Assembly (NCBI GenBank): GCA_023554435.1
Contig: JAMJQV010000009.1
Location: 1-6,825 of the forward strand
Reading direction: 5' to 3'
Length of the DNA stretch: 6,825 nt
Source of the DNA: Gemmatimonadota bacterium
GTDB taxonomy: Bacteria > Gemmatimonadota > Gemmatimonadetes > Palauibacterales > Palauibacteraceae
Position 1 is the stretch's first letter. Every line of letters starts with the position of its first letter. The position numbers were made by a program, and so were the translations under genes. Below are positions 1 through 5,417 of the stretch, piece by piece. Below the pieces are notes generated by a model. The model worked only from the letters and a program-made list of their open reading frames with translations. It was not told where the DNA came from and did not search any database.

Positions 1-1050
1 CGTGACGGCGTCACCGGTCTGATCGCCGCGAGCGGTCCGGCCGACCCGGTGCACGTAGTCCTTCGGATCGTCGGGCACGTCGAAATTCACCACGTGCGTG
101 ATGCCCGCGATGTCGAGGCCCCGGGCGGCCACGTTGGTGGCCACGAGTACACGCGTCTTCCCTTCCCGGAAGCTGGTCAGGCTGCGGCTCCGGTCCGACT
201 GGCTCTTGTCGCCGTGCAGGTCGTCTACCGAGATCCCCTTCTTCTTGAGAAACTCGCAGAGATACGCGGCCGTGCTCTTCATCCGCGTGAACACGATGGC
301 GGGCCCGGTGCCCCAGGAGTCGAGGAGATGGTAGACGAGGCTCTGTTTGGTGGCGTAGTCCACCGGGTGAAGCACCTCCGTGATGCCCGAGGCAGCCGTC
401 TGGAATCCCACCTGCACGGAGACCGGGTCCCGCATCATCTCGTGGGCGAGTCCAAGGATCGCGTTCGGCATCGTGGCCGAGAACAGCAGTGTCTGGCGGT
501 CGGACGGGGTGCTTCGAACGATCTTCCTGACATCATCGATGAACCCCATGTCCAGCATCCGATCCGCCTCGTCGAGTACCAGCACCTCTACGTTGGCCAG
601 GTCCACCGTGCCCCGCTCGAGGTGATCGAGAAGTCGACCGGGGGTGGCCACCAGAACGTCGCAACCGAATTTGAGGTCCTTGATCTGTGCCCCGATCGGA
701 ACTCCTCCGTACACCACGAGCGGCTCCAGCGAGAGCCGCGCAGCGTAGTGTGCCACCGCCTTCTCCACCTGGTCGGCGAGTTCACGGGTGGGCGTCAGTA
801 TCAGACCCCGGACCGTTCCGTGCGAATCGGGTGACTCGGCAAGGAGCTGGAGCATGGGGAGCACGAACGCGGCCGTCTTGCCAGTGCCGGTCTGCGCGCA
901 GCCCATAACATCCGCTCCGTTGAGAGCCACGGGAATTGCGTCCACCTGAATTGTCGTCGGTTCCGTGTACCCACGATCCGCAATCGCATCGAGAAGCGCG
1001 CTCGTGAGCCCGAGCCCGTGGAACCCGCTCTCCTCCGGTAGCCCTGTCAT
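1..1050 (-). CDS. rhlE: DEAD-box RNA helicase, RhlE-type (3' end outside the window)
   Basis: ATP-dependent cytoplasmic RNA helicase that unwinds short duplexes and remodels RNA-protein complexes; RhlE relatives act in ribosome maturation and RNA decay. The minus strand gives 350 uninterrupted codons. In order I see a Q motif (F10 and TTIQ 32-35), Walker A AQTGTGKT (52-59), PTRELA (87-92), the GG pair (115-116), TPGR (136-139), DEAD (160-163), SAT (191-193), an HGDKSQ segment typical of RhlE-like proteins, motif V ATNVAARGLDI (304-314) and motif VI HRVGRTAR (334-341). Both RecA-like domains are therefore nearly complete, and only the end of domain 2 and the variable tail are missing. The ATG at 1050-1048 overlaps the stop of the upstream dehydrogenase in an ATGA, and a GGAG lies about 11 nt upstream, so translation is probably coupled. 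Helicase identity is secure; the RhlE subfamily is likely but depends on the unseen tail. Confidence 0.96.
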   Translation of the reverse strand, partial: MTGLPEESGFHGLGLTSALLDAIADRGYTEPTTIQVDAIPVALNGADVMGCAQTGTGKTAAFVLPMLQLLAESPDSHGTVRGLILTPTRELADQVEKAVAHYAARLSLEPLVVYGGVPIGAQIKDLKFGCDVLVATPGRLLDHLERGTVDLANVEVLVLDEADRMLDMGFIDDVRKIVRSTPSDRQTLLFSATMPNAILGLAHEMMRDPVSVQVGFQTAASGITEVLHPVDYATKQSLVYHLLDSWGTGPAIVFTRMKSTAAYLCEFLKKKGISVDDLHGDKSQSDRSRSLTSFREGKTRVLVATNVAARGLDIAGITHVVNFDVPDDPKDYVHRVGRTARGDQTGDAVT

Positions 1051-1907
1051 GTAGTCCGATTCTCCGTTGTTTCGATGCCCGTTAATCGGGCGCTGAGATC
1101 CCAGAGGCGACGGGCCGTATCATCGTCGCGGGCACGAGCCGAGGGGCGTGCCGACTCGCCATCGATGAAATACAGTCCCGTGAGGCGCTCGAGAGCCGGA
1201 GCCGATGCGACGTGAACGATCGTCCGCGCGCCCTGCTCCGGAGTCTTCAGGAACGGCCCGAGCAGTCGCAACGGCCCGAAACCCTCAAACAGCAAGCGGG
1301 TCGCCACCACACCGGGGTGCGCGGCGTTGGCCGTAACCCCGGTTCCGGACAGGCGCCGCGCCCGCTCCCGGGTGAAGAGCAGGTTGGCGAGCTTCGATTG
1401 CGTGTACGCGCCGAGGCCCGAATATCGCCGCTCCCCATGGATGTCGTCGAAATCGATGCGCCCTCGACGATGCGCTTCCGACGAGACCATCACGATTCGC
1501 GCTGGCGCCGATGCTTCCAGTCGCTCGCTCAGAAGGGCCGTGAGCAGAAAGGGCGCCAGGTGATTCACGGCGAACTGCATCTCGAACCCATCACTGCTGC
1601 TCTCGCGCTGTCTCGTGTAAAGCCCGGCATTGTTGACCAGTACGTCCAGCCGGTCGGACGCCGCCAGCGTCTGATCGGCCAGCGAGCGCACTCCTTCAAT
1701 GGTCGAGAGATCAGCAAGGAGCAGATGAAGACGGGCCCCGGAGACTTCGTCCGCAATTGCCCGGACAGCGGCCTCTCCACGCTCCCGACTTCGACTCGCC
1801 ATCAGGACATTCGCACCCATCCGGGCCAGGGCGGTCGCCGTGGCCCGACCGATCCCCGCGCTCGCACCGGTCACGAGTACTGTTCTGTCCCGCAACTCGT
1901 TGGTCAT
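1047..1907 (-). CDS. Short-chain dehydrogenase/reductase, retinol-dehydrogenase-like
   Basis: A 286-residue Rossmann-fold oxidoreductase of the classical SDR family, expected to be cytosolic and to reduce or oxidise an alcohol/carbonyl pair with a nicotinamide cofactor. Visible motifs are the glycine-rich TGASAGIG (13-20), an SR pair after strand beta-2 (38-39) that usually goes with NADP(H), ADL (65-67), NNAG (92-95), the active-site N115, the serine in VSS (141-143) and the YTQSK catalytic pair Y168/K172. The YxQSKLAN context and the following AAHPG (about 195-199) resemble retinol dehydrogenase 11-14 and WW-domain oxidoreductase relatives; in bacteria this group rarely has a known substrate. 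No membrane segment is seen. The stop overlaps the helicase start by 4 nt, so the two form one transcription unit. No strong ribosome-binding site precedes the ATG at 1907. Family is certain, substrate unknown. Confidence 0.94.
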   Translation of the reverse strand: MTNELRDRTVLVTGASAGIGRATATALARMGANVLMASRSRERGEAAVRAIADEVSGARLHLLLADLSTIEGVRSLADQTLAASDRLDVLVNNAGLYTRQRESSSDGFEMQFAVNHLAPFLLTALLSERLEASAPARIVMVSSEAHRRGRIDFDDIHGERRYSGLGAYTQSKLANLLFTRERARRLSGTGVTANAAHPGVVATRLLFEGFGPLRLLGPFLKTPEQGARTIVHVASAPALERLTGLYFIDGESARPSARARDDDTARRLWDLSARLTGIETTENRTT

Positions 1908-2093
1908 GCGCCGGGAACCTACAGCCTCGAGCCGGATCTCGCGCGGCGTCGGCTGTCACAGGCTGGCAGGGACTTTGCCTCTTTCTGAACCGAACGGAGC
2001 CAACGGCGGACGTCGATTCGGCACAAATCACCGCCGGGCCCGGAAATACAGCTAGAACCCACGATCGAGTCACCGTCGGAGGCAACTACACCG

Positions 2094-2513
2094 GTGTGGC
2101 AGAAACGCGACAGAAGGAAACACCGGATCGGAGTGGCGGGCGTACTTTCCGCTCTCTCGATCACTCTGCTGGTGGGCTGCGTGCCGGAAGCCCCGGGTGG
2201 AGCGGACGATACCGTGGGCCCCGAGACACCCGGTCCGGAAGCGCGCTATTCGGTTCAGCTCCGTTGGCTTCCTCCGGAGACGGACGCCGAGGGTCAGCCC
2301 CTCGGTGATCTGGAAGGCTTCCGGGTTTATTACGCCCCTGACTCGAGGCTGCTCATGGAAGAGGGCGGCGCCCTGGCCGTCGGACTCGAGGCCGAGGGAG
2401 TGGTGACCGGACTGTCGGCGGGCACCTGGCAGTTCGCCGTCACCGCGATCGACACCGCCGGAAACGAGAGCGCAGCCTCGGAGTCCGTCCAGGTGGAAGT
2501 AGGTGCCCCATGA
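2094..2513 (+). CDS. Lipoprotein with a single fibronectin type III domain
   Basis: A 139-residue protein. It starts at GTG 2094, with GGAGG at 2078-2082 as ribosome-binding site (11 nt spacing). Residues 1-28 form a lipoprotein signal peptide: a basic start (KRDRRKHR), a hydrophobic core and LLVGC, which places the lipidated cysteine at 29. An acidic, Pro/Gly-rich linker (30-48) leads into one FN3 domain (about 49-137). The marks of bacterial FN3 domains are present: LRWLPP at the first strands, GQPLGDLEGFRVYY in the middle, and AGTWQFAVTAIDTAGNESAAS at the end. FN3 domains are beta-sandwiches that bind proteins or glycans, or act as spacers. The protein should sit on a membrane surface with the domain exposed. 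It overlaps the next FN3 gene by ATGA, so the two products are probably made together. No enzyme domain is visible and the binding partner is unknown. Confidence 0.85.
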   Translation: MWQKRDRRKHRIGVAGVLSALSITLLVGCVPEAPGGADDTVGPETPGPEARYSVQLRWLPPETDAEGQPLGDLEGFRVYYAPDSRLLMEEGGALAVGLEAEGVVTGLSAGTWQFAVTAIDTAGNESAASESVQVEVGAP

Positions 2514-3229
2514 CCCGGAGAGAACGCCCGGGGCCGAACAGCAGCCGACGACTGCTGCTCGTGGCCGCGATCTGTGCCACTCCCCTGCCATTCGGTCTTC
2601 ACGGGGACGGAGGTCCGCCGGCATTCGATCCGGATCGACCCACCGGGTTGCAGGCGGAGGTGCTCGGTCCAAGCGAGGTTCGACTCTCGTGGGACGAAGG
2701 AAAGGGTGGCTCCGAAACCGACTTCTATTTCGTATATCGTGACGGAGAGGCGATCGCCGTCGTAGACGATGATGATAACGATGGGTGGACCGACCGGGGA
2801 CTCCAGCCCTGGACCGAGTACACCTGGCACGTGGTGGCTTTCGACTCCCGGTGGAGGCGCAGCGACCCCAGCGATCCTGTAACGGCACGCACCGACGATG
2901 GCACGCCCCCCGGTCCTCCGGGCATGGTGACGGCTTCGACGCCGGACCCCTTCACGGTGGAGCTGTCATGGGGGCCCGCCGACGATCCGGAGTCGGGCAT
3001 CGACCGATACGTGGTTCATCGTGACGACGAGAAGAAGGGCGAGTCCGAAGGCCTCTCGTGGCGCGACGAGTCCGTGGAGCCCGATGAGGAGTACACTTAC
3101 CGAGTTCGAGCCATCAACGGCTCCGGGTTGGCGGGTGACAAGACAGATCCGCTCGTCGTGCTGACACCTCCGGCGCCCGACACCACACCGCCTGCCGCCC
3201 CGATCGGGCTTCGCGTCGTCCGGCCCTGA
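2510..3229 (+). CDS. Secreted protein with two fibronectin type III domains and a calcium-loop-like insert
   Basis: A 239-residue protein translated from the ATG that overlaps the previous stop (ATGA). The N-terminus has SRRLLL at 12-17 followed by a hydrophobic stretch to about 30. This is an export signal, and the SRR pair is compatible with, but does not prove, the Tat route. The cysteine at 22 is preceded by isoleucine and is not a good lipobox. FN3 domain 1 spans about 43-127 (VRLSW, FYFVYRDG, YTWHVVAFDS) and domain 2 about 132-218 (VELSW, IDRYVVHRD, YTYRVRAING). Between strands of domain 1 lies an acidic run whose residues 87-95 fit DxDxDGxxD, a calcium-binding loop pattern. After domain 2 the sequence PDTTPPAAPIGLRVV reads like the opening of a third FN3 domain, but the protein stops two residues later. 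It ends 15 nt before the stop of the convergent lipoprotein gene. The role is probably extracellular binding; no partner is known. Confidence 0.85.
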   Translation: MTRRERPGPNSSRRLLLVAAICATPLPFGLHGDGGPPAFDPDRPTGLQAEVLGPSEVRLSWDEGKGGSETDFYFVYRDGEAIAVVDDDDNDGWTDRGLQPWTEYTWHVVAFDSRWRRSDPSDPVTARTDDGTPPGPPGMVTASTPDPFTVELSWGPADDPESGIDRYVVHRDDEKKGESEGLSWRDESVEPDEEYTYRVRAINGSGLAGDKTDPLVVLTPPAPDTTPPAAPIGLRVVRP

Positions 3230-3244
3230 AGCGTGCGGGCCGGA
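3219..3244. terminator. Stem-loop between convergent genes, candidate bidirectional terminator
   Basis: TCCGGCCC (3219-3226) pairs perfectly with GGGCCGGA (3237-3244) around a 10-nt loop that contains the TGA of the plus-strand FN3 gene. The hairpin abuts the stop of the minus-strand lipoprotein gene at 3245-3247. Position and GC-rich stem suit termination of both transcripts. Neither side has a U-run, so it may act by blocking 3' exonucleases or with Rho rather than as a classic intrinsic terminator. Confidence 0.55.
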
Positions 3245-4078
3245 TCAGCGATCCAGCTCCGCACGGGTATCCGACCTGATCTCGATCGGCAGGTTGAAAC
3301 CCATCGCGAGCACGCTGCCTTCGCTGCGGGACTCCGCCTTCATCGCGAGCAACAGCCCGCTGGAGGGGTCCCAGATGTACGTCGCGCTCGCCGTGCCATC
3401 GGTGTCCAGCACGACATCGCCAGGCGCGCCCTCCGGTGTCCCTGTGCCTTCCAGGTGTACCTCTCCCTCGGAGACGATGAGCCTGGCTTCGATCCCGTTC
3501 CAGATGGTGTCACCGGCGAATCGGGCTGAGCCCGTATAGCTCGTCTGGCCCTCAATTCCACCCCCGGCCGGAAGGACCCAGGCATGGGGCCACTCTCCTG
3601 CGGACGCGTCCCCCCCTGGGGGCAGCGGCGCCAGGAGATCTGCGAACATGGCGAGCAGGCTGTTCTGATCGAAAGCGCCCTCCTCGACGCTCGGCACATT
3701 CACCAACTCGATCGATCCGGCCGGACCGAGGATCCCCTGAAACACAGGACCAATGAACGATGCGCCGTCCACCTTTCTTGAACCCATCTGCCCTTCGAGC
3801 GTCGCGTCGAACGCTTCGAATTCGACGGCGAACGAGCGCCCTTCTGGCGAGTCGGGACCGATGCCGAGGAGCATCACGGCGTTCGTGTCGAATCCGCCTC
3901 CGGTCGTTCCATTCGGGGTCTCGACGGCCTGGCCTCCCTTCATTGCGAACCGATAGCGAAGCGGCGAATCGGTTTCCGGGTGCTCATAGATCGGGCCGCG
4001 CCCACCGCCACATGCCGCGGCCACCAGAGCGATTGACATTGACACCGAACCGAACGTCAGCGCCGGCTTGAGCCTCAT
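3245..4078 (-). CDS. Lipoprotein of unknown function
   Basis: A protein of 277 residues if started at the ATG at 4078. AAAGG lies 7 nt upstream of that codon, whereas the ATG at 4084 directly abuts it and the more distant ATG at 4129 would add a charged, non-signal stretch. From 4078 the protein has a textbook signal peptide: MRLK, a hydrophobic core to residue 19 and AAAC, with lipidated C23 followed by three glycines. That cysteine is the only one in the protein. The mature part has no membrane segment and is rich in Gly, short beta-prone stretches and acidic turns. Examples are a YRFAMKGG segment near 42-49, a long linker around FDTNAVMLLGIGPDS, and a C-terminal pattern of TYIWDPSSGLLLAMKAES followed by alternating residues. 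This suggests a beta-rich periplasmic or surface domain. I do not recognise the family; a DUF6263-like or LolA-like beta fold is a guess. A nested inverted repeat lies in the leader. Confidence 0.8.
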   Translation of the reverse strand: MRLKPALTFGSVSMSIALVAAACGGGRGPIYEHPETDSPLRYRFAMKGGQAVETPNGTTGGGFDTNAVMLLGIGPDSPEGRSFAVEFEAFDATLEGQMGSRKVDGASFIGPVFQGILGPAGSIELVNVPSVEEGAFDQNSLLAMFADLLAPLPPGGDASAGEWPHAWVLPAGGGIEGQTSYTGSARFAGDTIWNGIEARLIVSEGEVHLEGTGTPEGAPGDVVLDTDGTASATYIWDPSSGLLLAMKAESRSEGSVLAMGFNLPIEIRSDTRAELDR

Positions 4079-4105
4079 CTTCATACCTTTCACTCTCGGT
4101 CGTCC

Positions 4106-4157
4106 TTCGCGGCTTTCAGTTGTCTGCAAGGATGCAGACAGGACGGATCGCCGCGAA
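4106..4157 (-). promoter_or_regulatory. Nested inverted repeat in the leader of the unknown lipoprotein gene
   Basis: Inner arms TGTCTGCA (4121-4128) and TGCAGACA (4133-4140) are perfect complements around AGGA. Outer arms TTCGCGGC (4106-4113) and GCCGCGAA (4150-4157) are also perfect and enclose the inner hairpin, with 7 and 9 unpaired nt between. The element lies 28-79 nt upstream of the ATG at 4078. It could be a leader RNA structure, a protein-binding dyad or an additional terminator after the upstream gene. The pairing is seen directly; the function is inferred. Confidence 0.6.
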
Positions 4158-4179
4158 AGCAGGGATGCCGGATGCGAGA

Positions 4180-4211
4180 GGCGGCCGGGGCTCCGAAGAG
4201 CACCGGCCGCC
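4180..4211 (-). terminator. Terminator-like hairpin with UUCG tetraloop after the Ig-like lipoprotein gene
   Basis: A 9-bp perfect stem (GGCGGCCGG 4180-4188 with CCGGCCGCC 4203-4211) is followed by one G/A mismatch and a 4-bp stem (4190-4193 with 4198-4201). In the minus-strand transcript the cap is C(UUCG)G, an exceptionally stable tetraloop common in rRNA and terminators. It begins 27 nt downstream of the stop at 4239. The sequence after it is TCTCGC rather than a U-run, so termination is inferred from the stem and position. Confidence 0.7.
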
Positions 4212-4238
4212 CCGGCGACTCGATATTTGGTGCGCCGC

Positions 4239-5108
4239 TCAGTTGCGGCTCAGTCGAATCGAATCGATCAGGATTCCCTGCTGATCACCACCCGCATGGT
4301 CCATGACGATCGTCGCGGTGGTGGCGGCTGGTACATTGAATGTCCACTCGCGAAGCTGGAAACTGTTGTCTTCCGGGACGACCAGGGTCGTTGAGAACAG
4401 GCTGCCGATGGTGATGTCCATCGTGTCAGTTGGCCCACCCTGGTTGTTGCCCGCGAATACCATCTCGAAGCTGTACGTGCCCGGATCGAGCGTGTAGTTC
4501 TGCTTCGACTCCATTCGACCGGCGACGTTGCAGCTGCCGTCCATGTCGATGTACAGTCCGTTGCCTGGCACCGGGTCGATCGAACCGGGACCGTGCAGGT
4601 CCACGCACTGCCGCGTAACGTTCCAGTTCTCGAATCCCGTATAGTTGGTCGTCGCCTGACCGTCGTTCTCGTCATCCATGTCGTCCTGCAGGATCACTGC
4701 TCCAGGCGGAACGGGCGGCAGCACGGGGACCTCGTTTACTGTCACCGTGATCTGGTCCGTGCCTCGAAGGCCGTCCGAATCGGTCGCGGTCAGCGTGATG
4801 GTGTGCGAACCGACACTCAGACCGTTGTAGTCGAAGCTCGACCCCGTGCCGATCGCTCCATCGCGGTTGGACGTCCAGGCCAGTGCCTCGTCACCGAGCA
4901 TGCCGTCTTCGTCGTCAGTGGCCATGCCGCGGAACTCGACCCGCTGCCCCTCGGTGTAGCTGGCTCCACTTGCGGGTCCGGTGACCGTTGCACTCGGCCC
5001 ACCGGGAACGACCGGCGGCGGACTCGTCGGTCCATCGTCGCCTCCGCAACCGACTGCCAGTGCCCCGCCCATCAGTGCCAGGGCCATCAGTCTGTAACGT
5101 CCTGTCAT
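4239..5108 (-). CDS. Lipoprotein with Ig/PKD-like domain and jelly-roll-like C-terminal domain
   Basis: A protein of 289 residues from the ATG at 5108, chosen because AAGGAG stands 7 nt upstream and a signal peptide follows at once. Residues 1-20 are hydrophobic with a basic start (MTGRYR), and ALAVGC gives lipidated C21. Next come GGDDG and a Pro-rich tether (27-38). An Ig-like domain of the PKD/Big type covers about 40-125, with GPASGASYTEGQ, ATDDEDG, LAWTSN and SVGSHTITLTATDSDG typical of such domains. After a proline hinge (128-135), residues 137-289 form a beta-rich domain with FENWNV, NGLYIDMDGS and GTYSFEMVFAGNNQGG, ending in GILIDSIRLSRN. This pattern resembles DUF642 and related galactose-binding-like or choice-of-anchor domains. 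C168 and C193 could form a disulfide. The likely role is surface carbohydrate or matrix binding; no catalytic residues are seen. It is divergently oriented from the outer-membrane protein gene. Confidence 0.85.
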   Translation of the reverse strand: MTGRYRLMALALMGGALAVGCGGDDGPTSPPPVVPGGPSATVTGPASGASYTEGQRVEFRGMATDDEDGMLGDEALAWTSNRDGAIGTGSSFDYNGLSVGSHTITLTATDSDGLRGTDQITVTVNEVPVLPPVPPGAVILQDDMDDENDGQATTNYTGFENWNVTRQCVDLHGPGSIDPVPGNGLYIDMDGSCNVAGRMESKQNYTLDPGTYSFEMVFAGNNQGGPTDTMDITIGSLFSTTLVVPEDNSFQLREWTFNVPAATTATIVMDHAGGDQQGILIDSIRLSRN

Positions 5109-5330
5109 CGAGCCTCTCCTTATTGCTTCGAAATTTCCGTCGTCAGATCTCGCAGCAGCACAGCGGCAAGTCCGGTGCCTGTTGCCGTCTCCTCGAAAGT
5201 CGCCATTTTCCAAGCATCTGCCGGCCTCGGCCGGAAACGGCTCGCCCCTGCTGTGGCGGTAATGCGACAGCCGGCGCTGCCCCGAATCTACCGGGTCACG
5301 CCGGCCGCGCCGTACTCAAGGCGGAGAAGA

Positions 5331-5339
5331 TGGTATGAT
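5331..5339 (+). promoter_or_regulatory. Extended -10 promoter candidate for the outer-membrane protein gene
   Basis: TGG followed by TATGAT matches the extended -10 form TGnTATAAT with one mismatch. No recognisable -35 box lies 16-18 bp upstream, which extended -10 promoters tolerate. It implies transcription starting near 5346 and a leader of about 70 nt before the ATG at 5418. It is the only AT-rich hexamer of this quality in the gap. Confidence 0.5.
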
Positions 5340-5365
5340 TTCTGCCCGGCTGGCAACCATCTCAC

Positions 5366-5392
5366 CGCGATTTCGCGACCCGACGAACGTCG
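5366..5392 (+). promoter_or_regulatory. Two small palindromes in the outer-membrane protein leader
   Basis: CGCGA-TT-TCGCG (5366-5377) and CGACG-AA-CGTCG (5381-5392) are each perfect inverted repeats with a 2-nt centre, and their centres are 15 nt apart. They lie between the predicted transcription start and the ribosome-binding site. They may be operator half-sites or weak leader hairpins. With CG-rich arms this short, chance is a real alternative. Confidence 0.35.
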
Positions 5393-5417
5393 AAGTAGAG
5401 AACGAGAGGTTCTGCAA

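Larger units (their letters stand above)
5109..5417. other. Divergent intergenic region
   Basis: This 309-bp gap separates the minus-strand Ig-like lipoprotein gene from the plus-strand outer-membrane protein gene, so it should hold promoters in both directions. I see a strong minus-strand ribosome-binding site next to 5108, an extended -10 motif on the plus strand at 5331-5339, and a perfect short hairpin CCGGC-CTCG-GCCGG at 5221-5234. Two 12-bp palindromes lie at 5366-5392. No convincing minus-strand promoter could be picked out by eye, and no small gene with its own ribosome-binding site is evident. Confidence 0.6.

Noticed and set aside
49..834. Long plus-strand open frame of 261 codons
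   Set aside because: It lies fully antisense to the DEAD-box helicase, whose motifs are unmistakable; long antisense frames are expected in GC-rich coding DNA.
1212..1988. Plus-strand open frame of 258 codons
   Set aside because: It is antisense to the SDR and has no recognisable domain or ribosome-binding site.
2070..2888. Minus-strand open frame of 272 codons
   Set aside because: It covers the FN3 pair in antisense, is rich in Arg/Pro/Ser typical of shadow frames, and has no domain.
5109..5213. 35-codon N-terminal extension of the Ig-like lipoprotein to the ATG at 5213
   Set aside because: The extension is charged and would bury the signal peptide; AAGGAG directly upstream of 5108 decides the start.
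4593..5417. Upstream in-frame extension of the outer-membrane protein frame
   Set aside because: It is antisense to the Ig-like lipoprotein gene and then crosses the promoter gap; the signal peptide and ribosome-binding site place the start at 5418.
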